Positions 52,101-59,300 of a stretch of DNA of 64,000 nucleotides are shown piece by piece (the stretch's first letter is position 1; each line of letters starts with the position of its first letter). The translations under genes were made by a program, and so were the position numbers. Location: assembly GCA_033063855.1 (NCBI GenBank), contig CP093829.1, positions 25,141,537 to 25,205,536 of the forward strand, written 5' to 3'. A model generated the notes under the pieces. The model did no database searches and was not told the DNA's origin. It was given only the letters and a program-made list of their open reading frames with translations. The stretch is from Smittia aterrima (Eukaryota > Arthropoda > Insecta > Diptera > Chironomidae).

Positions 52101-55100
52101 GACTTCATTTTCAATTTGAAATTCATTGAAGAGATCGATTTTCTAACAAAAGCTAATTATAAACTGGCAATTAGAACTCACTTTTCCAAATCATTGCTCA
52201 TCACGAAAGGTTCCTTAAGTCGAGTTCGTAATAATCTTCCTAATCGCACCATTCGACCAACTTCAACTAGCAACCGTTCTCTCACTGCTAAATATTTTCG
52301 GAGCTTAAAAATCTTTTTCTCCTCGTCTTCAATTTCTTTGAGCTTGAGAACTGACGCCTTCAGCTGTTCCAATTTGCCGCAATGTTCGTCGACACTGCGA
52401 TAAAACACAGCAGAAACACGCAAACGTGTCATTTGCTCTTGACTGACGGCATGAAGATTCTTCCATGTTTTCTTCAAGTAATCGATTGTTCCAAGATTCG
52501 AGTCTGAGTTGAGCTTGCACGATTGACGGAGAGCGAACGCGGCATTTAACAGCTGAATGCCGTAATTGAATGTACTCTGAAAGGAAGATCATCAGCGAGA
52601 GGCTTCAATTGGAATTGTTAAGTGTTTCACTTTACCTTTGCTGTATCTTGGAATGCCTGATGCTCGTCTTTCTGATTTTGAATTTCCGAGACATTGCAGC
52701 CGACGTGAGTGTGAGACTTCAACATGACTTTATAAAGACCTTTCGAGAAAGAAATCAATTCAATTGCTAAAATATTCGGGCGCGTCTTTAATATCATTAA
52801 ACTCACTTTCAACCCATTTCACGGCCGTTTCAGCATCTTTTTCGCAGCAATGAATGTTCACAATCTGCTCTAGAGTCAATTTTTGTAAGTCCATGCTGTC
52901 ACTGAAGATTTTGAAACGAGTCTTGGCAGCATCGAGCACTTCTCGTAAATTTGCGATGTCTTCGGTGTAGTCGACATCAATCTCACGACCTAGTGCGTCT
53001 TTGATTGGCATTGAGAGCACGTCGCTAAGCTTCTCGCCCTCTTTAATTAATTCTTTCTCAACGTTTCCTGCAAATCGATTTGAAATTAATCACAGGAAAA
53101 GTCAGTTTAATGTTATTGTCCAACTACCTAAGCTCTGTTGACTTTCTTTGATCTTTTGAAGCTTCACTTTCGCCAGCTCAAAGTTATCGACGTTCTCCTT
53201 ATGTGATTGAAGTAGCGACTCAAAAACGTTGCTAGTTCGTTGAAAATATTCGGCGACCAATCGATAAAATCGAACGGAAGTGATCAACAAGTTTCGACGA
53301 CGTTCCAGTCGATTGGCGAAACTGCGGCAAACGAAATCCATGAAGTCTCGTTGTGATAATAAATCTTTGTAAGCGAAGCTGTCTTTGCATCCCGGAAAGT
53401 TGTCAATCTTGTAAAGCAACTCTCCGTAATGTCCGTAAGTCTTCCAACATTGGAATTCAAGGATTTCATGATCAAGCCGTAGCTTCTCTGCCGATTGAAC
53501 GTCATAACCAACTTTTAATTGCCCATTCAAAAGAGATTCCGCTGTGGTAAGAATCCAGTTTGTTACATGAGATACTCCTTCTTCCAATTGCGTAAATTCC
53601 CTCGCATCGACGAGACATTTCTCGAGTTCATTCCAGGAAACGCAAACATCAGTTTGCTCCCGTTCGATCTCATTCAACAAAGTCTTAACGACTTCCTTTC
53701 CATCGAGAATATCTTGCGACAACAGAGACTCGCGACACTGACTATCGTTGATGTGGTTGATTAACTTGTTTCCTATGAAAGCAAAGATGAATGTGAATGA
53801 ATAAATGGTTGATTAGTTATCGACTTTACTTCACGATTCCTGATTTGTTTTACTGTTAGAAGGAATTTCTGCGACTCCAATTCTTTTTATTCTGAGATTG
53901 CGTCAGATGCGGAAAGTTCAACAAACTTATTATCAAGTCAAACGCGAGAAATATCGAAAGTTAGCGATGTCATGATTCATAAATTCTTAATCTTCTGAAT
54001 TTCTTTCTGCAAATTTCTCTTCGCAGCTCAAACATGTGCAGAAAAAATTTAGACAAATCAGCTCGAGGCAAACCAGTTGAATGAAACTCGAAACAAAACG
54101 AGAAGAAGAAATGGAAAGAATTTAAAATAATCGTGGAAAGAGACAGAGAGAAAACTTGTGCTACAGCAAGTGCCGCGAGATTACTTGTAATTTCCTCTAA
54201 CAGGTAATATTTAGCCAACATTAATCTCGATCTTATTAATCTAGAAATCTTTTTCTTCTCTACGCTTCAATTGCCTTCCTGCGTTAGACGTTTTTATTCA
54301 ATAAAGTCGATTATAGACGCACAGCATGACGATTTTTCTATTTCTCTGAATGACCCACATCTCTAAATGTTCGGTTGTGGTCAATTAAAGTGTGAAGAAT
54401 GATTAGATCGTCAAAAGCAAAGGTGAATCAATTATTGAGTGGCCGCCTTTGAGACGAATTTGTTAATTGAGTAATTGAGCTCACCGTTCTCCAGCAACGT
54501 TTTTATGGACCGTTGAACCTCTGAGTACGTCGAATTGCAGATCTTCATCGTTTGTTCAATCTCAGACGCGCGCATTGTACTCGTGTTTGCTAAATTCTCC
54601 TTCAAGCTCTTAATTGACGCCACAATCGAGTCGAAAAGTTTTCTAAACTCATCAATTTGCTGTGAACCAAGAGAAGCTCAATTTATTAGCGATTAACGCA
54701 GTTAATGAAGTCTTCAGTTACTCACCACACGATTCCGGATCCATTCATCGTGATTATAGCTCTGCAAACCACCAATTTCTGATGGCAACTCCGACAAATT
54801 AAAGAATTTATTCAGACGAGACTTCGATATGATAATCGGCTGCAAATTAAAGTCAGTTTTATTTATTAAGATTCATTCTTCTCAAGAAGTGGAATGTGTG
54901 AGAAAAATCGTTGCATAAAATCACTGTCACGGATTGTTCAGAGGTTGGGATCTTCAAGAAGCATTTGATTATTTCAAATTTCAGGCTCTCAATCGAATCG
55001 AAAGAGAAGAAAATCCCAACAACGAAAGTCGTGATGCATTTGGTTTAGAAACCGAGGAGAGCTCAAAACAGGTTTCATCAAATCTCTAAGCCTTTTCAAT

Positions 55101-56318
55101 TTCAAAACATAAACCTTTTCACTGAGCGATGTGGAGAGATAAAGACGCGATTGTTTCGTTTTACATAACGACGATTCTTTTTAACGAAGTCAAAGAGGTT
55201 TCGCACATTGAGCTTTCGACTTATGCATCACACCACCATTCATGCTGGGAATCATTACGGTTTCCATATCTAATACGCGATCTCCTCGTTTCTTACTGTT
55301 CGCCAAGGACAAATGCCTTCATCGTTACAATCGTGTAAAGGTCACTCATTGTTACTCATTTCTCCTTTGATTTCTCCTTCGTTAAGCGAAACTGCAACGA
55401 ATTACTTTCCTTGGCTTGGAATTTTTGAGCTCGTAAATTTCTTTTCGTGCATTCACTTTCGAATCAATGTCGGAAGCTTTCATTGTGATCTTGTGGGCGA
55501 TGAAACGCTTTATTTGGTGTTGATAGATTTGTTTGAAGCAAATTAGCTTTTGCTTTCAAAGAAGATTAAGCGATGAAGAAAGTGGACGAATCATTGTTTT
55601 AAGATGTTCACGAGAAATTTTACATTTTTCGGCGATTAGCTTGAATTTATCTCTTTGATCTCTTATTGTAATTGATCGGTCGATTGTCTCGATTAAAAAG
55701 TTTCATTGAAACTTTGTGAAACCACAAAAAATTTGCCGTTCACATGATACGCGTGAAAATCGTTGGAGATTTGCTGCTTGGATGGTCTGAAGAGTCTTAA
55801 CGAAGCAGACAGGACTTATGGTCAGAATATTAAGTTCCATTAACATAATCGAGTTTATCCAGTTACACACAAGTCAAATGTATTTGATTTCGATTCGCTT
55901 ACCTCGCCTTTCTTGTATGATTTCGCGCAATTCTGCATCGAGAACGCTTCAGTTCGGATGGCGAAGAGTTTGATTAGATTCTCGTCAAGAAGTTGTGTGA
56001 TTAATTTGATTTGGTCACGTGCCAATCTCCACGAACATTTCTGCGCATCAACGATTGCGATTAATCCATTGCTAAGCGTTTGTTTGCTGAAATGGAGATG
56101 CGAATCTTAAAGTTTCCGGCTTTATCTCGGGACAGATGAGAAATGTTTTACCTCAACGTTGACAATAAATATTTAGTCGACAACTCAATGTAGCGTCTCG
56201 TCCACGGCTGAAGTTCGTAAGGAAGTTGAAAGATTATCAAAATATTTGAGTCGTAATCACGTCCTCCTGGCAAATAAGCCACTCGTGATTTCAATGCATT
56301 GAGAACATCTGCTTCCAT
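31054..56318 (-). CDS. zormin: Gene span: zormin-like titin-family gene with SEC14-spectrin N-terminus (longest model)
   Basis: A minus-strand gene upstream of kettin; in Drosophila the 5' half of the sls locus encodes zormin, a Z-disc and M-line Ig protein, followed by kettin. My exon chain from 45448 to 31054 has 17 exons and 3,475 codons including the stop. It carries about 1,100 residues of spectrin-like helices, eight Ig domains, two disordered exons and a ninth Ig at the C-terminus. Upstream, nine exons (754 codons) encode a CRAL-TRIO/SEC14-like domain and more spectrin-like repeats and end in the matching phase, giving a possible 4,228-residue protein. Alternatives are two separate first exons near 49 kb and a separate terminus at 50533. 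The zormin identity of the Ig part is likely by position and architecture; the unity of the whole span is inferred. Confidence 0.7.
31220..31400 (-). CDS. zormin: Zormin exon: first part of C-terminal Ig (Ig9)
   Basis: Phase 0 entry after CTCTTGCAG: PLKDIAVVSGQTARFECIV, then QVFWMRNGQVIE and CRMTIPQSYQ. FEC and the W of strand C are in place. The donor GTGAAA at 31219 leaves one base. Confidence 0.92.
31453..31553 (-). CDS. zormin: Zormin exon: short linker before the C-terminal Ig
   Basis: 33 codons (YSSNNCDRSGANTPSIV, KHPPMFIT) between GCCTTAG and GTGAGT. PPMFIT is the A strand of Ig9. Confidence 0.88.
31798..32139 (-). CDS. zormin: Zormin exon: conserved YDFGYEFG motif exon (5' edge uncertain)
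   Basis: TKHVDPDTGIIYFKYDFGYE, FGIIFPGEGKKIVGG, then a Ser/Arg-rich tail to the donor CAG|GTACGA at 31797. The only AG upstream that could serve as acceptor is AAAG at 32141-32140, without a good pyrimidine tract. The frame continues to an ATG at 32191-32189 (MSSPIVDPHTNFENAFK), so this may instead be the first exon of a short isoform. Skipping it leaves the frame intact (32327 to 31553). Confidence 0.75.
32327..33644 (-). CDS. zormin: Zormin exon: disordered Pro/Ser/Arg-rich region
   Basis: 439 codons with no folded domain. Pro-rich patches (PPPPSSF, RVPPPPTPTKF) alternate with two acidic-aromatic motifs, ESEYESDYDARVHATWRPGS and RESDYDSELENAKIRPVWTP, a type of short motif I associate with other insect Z-disc and titin-like proteins. 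The acceptor TTTGCAG is at 33645 and the donor GTAAGC at 32326. It is a likely docking region for muscle partners; no enzyme motif is seen. Confidence 0.9.
33645..34224 (-). other. Intron (580 bp) between the two disordered zormin exons
   Basis: AT-rich intron; I see nothing else in it. Confidence 0.75.
34225..36390 (-). CDS. zormin: Zormin exon: 722-codon Pro/Gln/Lys-rich disordered region
   Basis: No domain is visible. Short internal repeats include KPFVP/KPFMP (QKPFVPAQPITKPFMPQAAP), two copies of REVPIAIQKPE, and Gln-rich runs (FSQQQQHQQQNFSHE). The ATG at 36357 is internal; the exon most likely begins at 36390 after AACGAATCAG, phase 0, reading SNQSQIPNQNG. The donor CAG|GTTCGC at 34224 is weak. 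It is probably an extensible or docking linker between Ig8 and Ig9. Confidence 0.88.
36480..36640 (-). CDS. zormin: Zormin exon: end of Ig8
   Basis: TTQDSGKYMVKAENSGGEAQ and SIADFLVLESQPDR after CTTCCACAG; the donor GTAAGT is at 36479 in phase 0. The F-strand Cys is replaced (YMVKA), so this Ig lacks the usual disulphide. Confidence 0.9.
36701..36907 (-). CDS. zormin: Zormin exon: first part of Ig8
   Basis: SIFPPVFGRRLQAQVVKRGE, KITWFKDDRPIEK and CYKLIIEN. The acceptor CTTCTCTTCAG is at 36908 and the donor GTTTGA at 36700. Confidence 0.9.
36963..38748 (-). CDS. zormin: Zormin exon: end of Ig3, then Ig4-Ig7
   Basis: 595 codons. It starts LQNDDGRITLIIPEAS with YRLIARNVAGEVST (end of Ig3), then Ig starts KPSVQLPLKD, PPKFEKLLTD, CPTFKELFAD and, after an S/T/Q-rich spacer of about 130 residues, APRFVTPLIG. 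Most Ig have the FEC/LEC and YxC-type positions and the W in strand C. The acceptor CAATTTTCAG is at 38749; the donor GTGAGT at 36962 leaves one base. Confidence 0.93.
38749..39682 (-). other. Intron (934 bp) holding a candidate alternative start exon
   Basis: Between donor GTGAGT at 39682 and the acceptor at 38749. At 39177-39087 an ATG-led reading frame MTSLAESAAQSFAAPTFTSF ends at a GTGAGA donor; see the findings. The rest is AT-rich without features. Confidence 0.5.
39683..39846 (-). CDS. zormin: Zormin exon: first half of Ig3
   Basis: VELHHQQPTIKHPLSNVM, then GQKIKLESVVSGSPRPEIYW and NGKQLTDRDVR. The acceptor CGTTACAG is at 39847, and the donor GTGAGT is in phase 0. LES in place of LEC means no B-strand Cys. 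Confidence 0.92.
39909..40899 (-). CDS. zormin: Zormin exon: end of spectrin-like region and Ig1-Ig2
   Basis: About 135 residues of helix (VETRYHKTYTFLVNSVNLRK and onward) close the spectrin-like array. Ig1 (PPKFLKYLESGDVNEGE, FECIV, EWMRYNTPI, YSCIATNNSG) and Ig2 (PPTFVRVLQNAYANERA, VQWFRND, FTVKASNQVG) follow. This exon joins the two architectures in one reading frame, with no intron between the spectrin part and the first Ig. The acceptor GCATTTCAG is at 40900. Confidence 0.94.
41015..41206 (-). CDS. zormin: Zormin exon: spectrin-like repeat segment
   Basis: 64 codons in phase 0: LLNKRIENFITSYKNSDISY, then ELAKLQKRWDEFKDKSHKLK with the W of a spectrin A helix, ending AQQYFSLLET. Borders are CGCTCCAG and GTAAGT. 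Confidence 0.92.
41207..41948 (-). other. Intron (742 bp)
   Basis: AT-rich intron of the spectrin-like region; no further feature seen. Confidence 0.75.
41949..42704 (-). CDS. zormin: Zormin exon: spectrin-like repeats
   Basis: 252 codons of uninterrupted helix (TISLAAKIEEELYPILATSE, AETELSERIDKIDKLEAKDQ, YEYFERNVD), phase 0 at both ends. Heptad-type spacing of hydrophobic residues fits two to three spectrin-like three-helix bundles. Confidence 0.92.
42794..42958 (-). CDS. zormin: Zormin exon: spectrin-like repeat segment
   Basis: 55 codons in phase 0: VAEPYLQVDRAANCIEKTLD, then QLEISDVWEHWNLSKEINIV with the W...W pattern of a spectrin A helix. Borders are ATGTAACAG and GTGAGT. Confidence 0.92.
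42959..43546 (-). other. Intron (588 bp)
   Basis: Contains a 149-codon minus-strand open frame (43484-43035) that has no splice support and no family resemblance; treated as chance. Confidence 0.7.
43547..43894 (-). CDS. zormin: Zormin exon: spectrin-like repeat
   Basis: 116 codons in phase 0 after a perfect TTTCTTTTTTTTTAG: MKEEEFKSIRQQLTPFLEYL, LRFHQEAEHLTNLFNNLEST, DTVWSKIQSQFTLLKNVASL. The ATG is internal. The donor is GTTTGT at 43546. Confidence 0.92.
43953..45269 (-). CDS. zormin: Zormin exon: long block of spectrin-like repeats
   Basis: 439 codons in phase 0. It starts NLPTPLEEFYRKVQEKIAAN before the internal MADSLNRVWSDIQKIL. Features include AWLNRKVQLEQCLILAQLTK, very like the RKxxLxQCxxLxxF signature of Trio/Kalirin-type spectrin repeats, and DYGTWRVDATALRDKSLK. 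About four repeats fit. The acceptor TTGGATTTCAG is at 45270 and the donor GTTAAT at 43952. Confidence 0.92.
45326..45448 (-). CDS. zormin: Zormin exon: first shared spectrin-like exon
   Basis: 41 codons in phase 0: DGNSLHIKVAELVPKFTFLG, then LDEALNLQKQHEDLLLNIQ. Its phase-0 acceptor (TTTTTCGCTTAG) is compatible with donors at 51116, 49203 and 48468, so it is the likely meeting point of three N-terminal alternatives. Confidence 0.9.
45449..49203 (-). other. Long intron (3.75 kb) upstream of the zormin spectrin exons
   Basis: AT-rich. The only coding-like piece I see is the candidate first exon at 48519-48469. Confidence 0.6.
48469..48519 (-). CDS. Candidate alternative first exon of zormin (short)
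   Basis: ATG at 48519-48517, then VSRRSSQESIVYNMEA to a GTAAAG donor at 48468, phase 0, compatible with the exon at 45448. The Ser/Arg composition looks coding, but the exon is only 17 codons and the donor is not ideal. The frame also stays open for 65 codons past it. Confidence 0.3.
49204..49338 (-). CDS. zormin: Alternative first coding exon of zormin
   Basis: ATG at 49338-49336: MEIDPMDERDLYNRYSSRSD, then LVSTTISTIVVQGGPLQLTI and a GTAAGA donor at 49203, phase 0. It joins the exon at 45448 in frame (…ALLR|DGNSLHIKV) and would start a zormin form without the SEC14 domain. A TATA-like element lies about 55-65 bases upstream. The charged start followed by a hydrophobic-polar helix looks like real coding sequence; no signal peptide is evident. 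Confidence 0.7.
49393..49402 (-). promoter_or_regulatory. TATA-like element upstream of the 49338 first exon
   Basis: TATTTATAAC on the minus strand, about 55 bases before the ATG at 49338, which would place a start site near 49365 and a short leader. Found by eye only. Confidence 0.3.
50380..50389 (-). terminator. Candidate polyadenylation signal for the short SEC14-spectrin form
   Basis: Overlapping AATAAATAAA on the minus strand, about 145 bases past the stop at 50535-50533. Confidence 0.45.
50533..51060 (-). CDS. Terminal exon of a short SEC14-spectrin isoform (disordered tail)
   Basis: 176 codons including TGA (50535-50533), phase 0 after TTTATTTTAG: DWNSSLKSSTEDESFVTASE, then Ser/Asp-rich sequence, PPLPPKNSSP, and an end IITKQVLKTCL. 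The proline-rich PPLPPK could be an SH3 ligand (inference). Using this exon ends the protein before the zormin Ig part; skipping it (51117 to 45448) keeps frame. Confidence 0.88.
   Translation of the reverse strand, partial: DWNSSLKSSTEDESFVTASEYTPSRSSSYHTASECRGASPWTWNESVERSSIDLDSSDPEQSSRTLLAGTSSANASFDDSEHSYRSPISFCEQTDHDIAPPLPPKNSSPIDDYSDQITQHENKIYTIFESPTTSPSEIEEDGVKVSDDNNNLTELTGLSYYYQNIITKQVLKTCL
51117..51333 (-). CDS. SEC14-spectrin exon: Ser-rich linker
   Basis: 72 codons: MSSEENVIAMPADNSIASDS, a short helix (AAKLIEVSRVAESLDTVLHE), then SSTSSSVDRKLSSANNSD. The first base completes an AAT codon from 52183-52182. Its phase-0 end makes it the branch point between the short tail (51060) and zormin (45448). 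Confidence 0.87.
51334..52181 (-). other. Intron (848 bp)
   Basis: AT-rich; nothing further seen. Confidence 0.75.
52182..52576 (-). CDS. SEC14-spectrin exon: spectrin-like repeat
   Basis: 131 codons plus two bases: STFNYGIQLLNAAFALRQSC, YLKKTWKNLHAVSQEQMTRL (W of helix A), RVSAVFYRSVDEHCGKLEQL. The acceptor CTTTCAG is at 52577 and the donor GTGAGT at 52181. The pattern RLRVSAVFYRSV resembles the start of Trio/Kalirin spectrin repeats. Confidence 0.9.
52636..52739 (-). CDS. SEC14-spectrin exon: spectrin-like helix
   Basis: 34 codons: LYKVMLKSHTHVGCNVSEIQ, then NQKDEHQAFQDTAK. Borders are TTTCTCGAAAG and GTAAAG; it links the exons on both sides in frame. Confidence 0.88.
52807..53067 (-). 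CDS. SEC14-spectrin exon: spectrin-like repeat
   Basis: 87 codons: NVEKELIKEGEKLSDVLSMP, DYTEDIANLREVLDAAKTRF, IHCCEKDAETAVKWVE. The acceptor CGATTTGCAG is at 53068; the donor GTGAGT at 52806. Confidence 0.9.
53128..53772 (-). CDS. SEC14-spectrin exon: two spectrin-like repeats
   Basis: 215 codons: NKLINHINDSQCRESLLSQD, SWNELEKCLVDAREFTQLEE and ANRLERRRNLLITSVRFYRL, the last matching the RxxLLxxSxxFxxL signature of Trio-family spectrin repeats. The acceptor CTTTCATAG is at 53773; the donor GTAGTT at 53127. Confidence 0.91.
53773..54484 (-). other. Intron (712 bp)
   Basis: AT-rich; nothing further seen. Confidence 0.75.
54485..54659 (-). CDS. SEC14-spectrin exon: first spectrin-like helix after the SEC14 domain
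   Basis: 58 codons: QIDEFRKLFDSIVASIKSLK, EIEQTMKICNSTYSEVQRSI. Acceptor GTTCACAG; donor GTGAGC at 54484. It occupies the place where Trio and SESTD1 have the linker helices between SEC14 and spectrin repeat 1. Confidence 0.88.
54726..54839 (-). CDS. SEC14-like domain, C-terminal exon
   Basis: 38 codons: PIIISKSRLNKFFNLSELPS, EIGGLQSYNHDEWIRNRV. The LPSEIGG.LxYNHDEWI end is the characteristic C-terminal segment of Trio-type CRAL-TRIO domains (L.xE..G.L.Y.HxEWI). Borders are TTTGCAG and GTGAGT. Confidence 0.92.
54840..55902 (-). other. Intron (1.06 kb) within the SEC14-like domain
   Basis: AT-rich; nothing further seen. Confidence 0.75.
55903..56086 (-). CDS. SEC14-like (CRAL-TRIO) domain, middle exon
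   Basis: 61 codons: KQTLSNGLIAIVDAQKCSWR, DQIKLITQLLDENLIKLFAI, then FSMQNCAKSYKKGE. GLIAIVDAQ..SW is the core beta strand and following helix of SEC14 folds in the Trio/SESTD1 class; the full lipid-exchange gate helix cannot be judged. The acceptor CATTTCAG is at 56087; the donor GTAAGC at 55902. Confidence 0.92.
56152..56318 (-). CDS. SEC14-like domain, start exon
   Basis: ATG at 56318-56316: MEADVLNALKSRVAYLPGGR, then NILIIFQLPYELQPWTRRYI and STKYLLSTLR to the GTAAAA donor at 56151, leaving two bases. The opening matches the N-terminal strand of Trio-type SEC14 domains (ADVL.AL..R.A.LPGGRD), so little is missing. An in-frame stop lies upstream (TAA about 30 bases before the ATG), which supports this start. 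Many membrane-linked cytoskeletal proteins place such a domain before spectrin repeats; here it would give a lipid or protein docking module. Confidence 0.87.
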
Positions 56319-59300
56319 TTCGTTGTCATCTATTTTCTCCTTTTACTGAACACTTTCTTTCATTTCTTTTTTGTGCAATGTTCGATCTTCGTCACCAAAA
56401 ATGAAATTAAACAAAAAATCATATTTCAATTCGAGGCTCTTGTGGCTTTTTCACTAAAATTCCTTATTGACTTGGAACTGGCTGAAGTTTCAGCGCAGCG
56501 TTCAACATTCCGCTTCTCTTTTGAGGTCACCGAGTAGAAAACACATGGAGGCTTTCTCAATTTTATTGAAATTTATTCTCTGAAACTGCACCTCCAAATG
56601 AGTTTTTAAGTGTTGGCAGCAACGAGGGGAGACAAAGTTGAAGTTTTGTTTTGAAAATAATTTTGTGAAGACTTAACGACACTTGACCACGTTTTATCTC
56701 AATTTCACCAATCATCAGTCGCTTTCAACATTCAAATTAAATGTTTATCACGTTCGTGCGTTTGGAATTAATGTTTCAAGCCCTTATTGGCTTTAAAAGT
56801 GAAAACTTTATTGATGGAAAGTCCACAGACTCTCTGATCAATTTCTGCAATTTAAATTCCACTACAAGTCAAAAGGAAGAAAACTTGAGAGATATTTGCA
56901 TCGGTTTACGATGCAAAGGCGGAATGCGAAATGTTTTCATTACTCTCGAGAGGTGGAACTGAGTGAAGGCTGATTTGGATTTAAATTCCATGTTTCTTGC
57001 TCGACACGAAATGTGTTTGTCAACATTCGAAGAATTTTTTTCCATCGACTAATGTGAATTGAAGTTGCGCAACCAAACTAAACTTTCAACTATAACAACT
57101 CGGCCTTTTTGCCTTGAAAAATTCCATTTGCACTGCAATCATCATTCAAACTATGTCAACTGTCGATCGACAAACTTTCCTCAATTTTATGGTTCCCCGG
57201 AATAGTAAAATTTTAATTTAATTTTGTTTATCTTTTCTCTTATGAGCTTTTCTTGTTATTTTAATTTTAAAACGTGATAAACTGGCTGAATGTTTGCTCG
57301 CTGGCCGCTTGGTTTATCTACATACTTTACAGTTAGGACTTGAACATCAAATGATGGCGACTATCAAAGGAAGAAGATTTTTATCTTCGAAAAACAGTCT
57401 TAAAGCATCGAAGCTTGTCGAGTCATCAATTTGTTATCAACTTTAAGTTCAACGAAACTTTCTGTGCAACAAGTGCCATTTAAAATTGATTCTAATGCTA
57501 CAAAAGCTTCTTTAGTTCACATTGCTTATTAATCTTGATAAGAACGATGAACAAATTGTTGATTGCATTCCCGCAATCATCAACACGTTCGACTCTAACG
57601 GTGAAGTTTCATTGATAAGTTGACACAATTTGCGAATTCTAACATGTCGCGATGATTAAATATTACGAACTCTCCATGAGTTTATGTTTACCCGCAGATT
57701 CCACAGATCTATCCCTCGATAATTATAGTTTACCACTTCATTATTATCTTCCTCTTTCTCTCCGCAAAACTTGACTCGAAAAATTTATCGCGAATTGCGT
57801 TATACCGTCTCGAAGTCTAAAGTAAATCTGATCTCACTCTGCGTTTTTTCTCGACTGCACCGTAAGCCAACCAACATTGGAAGTTGAAGAGAATGAGCGT
57901 ACGAACAAAGCATAATCGAGAGACGAAACGAATAACGAAAAGAAATTGAAAAAGCAAACAAAACCTGTTTTGTTGTGGAAATTTCCTTTAAATTTCTTTC
58001 AATCTCTTTCTTAAGCTTCCAGTGCTTCAATCTATTTCTCTCTCTCGATGTTTTACAATCAATGATAGATCATAAAACCTGAATAAAGTGGTCAGTCCTG
58101 TTGCTTCTTATTGATCGAAGGAATGAAAGATTTAACTATTTATGCTTCATAACGCTAAGAAGATAAAAACGAGAAGAGAGAAATGCTGGGCCACCGCAAG
58201 ACGACTTTACGTGTGCAAAGAGAGAAAATAATAAACTTTTTCTTCAAGAAGTAGCTTAAGCTCATGTTATTGAAGTCCCAGTATGAAACTTTGTTAGTTT
58301 AAGTGATTTGAGATTCGAAAGAAAACAAAGTTTGCGGTTGCCCGTTCGATATTTCATTACAAAACAAACAAAAATGAAATGCTCTTGAATCGTTTTTGTA
58401 ACCACAGTTAATCGACTTAGTTGCTCTTAAAACTTTTTTCTCGAGCATAAAAAGTAAGAGAGAACTCTGTAACAGGTGTAACTGTAACAACCTTCAAGTG
58501 CTGTAAGGACGTCAAGACTCTCAAGAAAATCTTTTGCAACACTCGAAACTGACAAATTGCAATTCTTGAGAATTAAAACGAGTTTCAGATTTGTACTGCA
58601 AGTTGATTACGCATTTCCTGTACAAAATGATGATGTCGAACCTTTTCTTTGTCGCTTTTTGATCGGAGAAGTCCGGCAACGGTACACAGCGAGGTTGACA
58701 CAGATTTTAACGAGTTTCATTCTGGAATTGCCATCAATTTAGGAGGAATTCGCGTTGATGAAATTCACATTTTTGCAGATCCGTTCATTCGATAGACACG
58801 TGAGAATCCAAAGATAAAAAATTGCGACTGTCTCTGTTTACTTAACGAAATGAACTAAAGTCAATCTTCTCCGAAATCGTTTTCTCCTTCTCTTGATAAC
58901 ATGCGCAATGAGTGCCGACGGATCAATTTATTATAATTTTGTTCTCTCATACGATTGTTTGTGGTTATTCATGAATGTGTTTATTCATGCAATGAAAAGA
59001 TTTTTCCCGCTTCTTTTAATAAAAAGCAGAAAACCTCGAGAAAACTTTTTTGGCAGCGGGAAAATAAAATTTTCAGCTTAAAAAAAATCATAAACGATGA
59101 AGCGGATTTAATTGAAGGCAAGAAAGGCGAAGACTTCGTTGTGGTTCTCTTCTGCTTCGAGAAAAGCCGCTAATTTATGTTTTCGTCTTTGTGATATTCA
59201 TTCAATGTAGTTTGTTGGTGGCTTTATGTTGGGGGCTTGGAATAATTAAATGTATAATTTCATTCATTTGAGCTTCTTGTTTGTTTACTCTTAACTAGGT

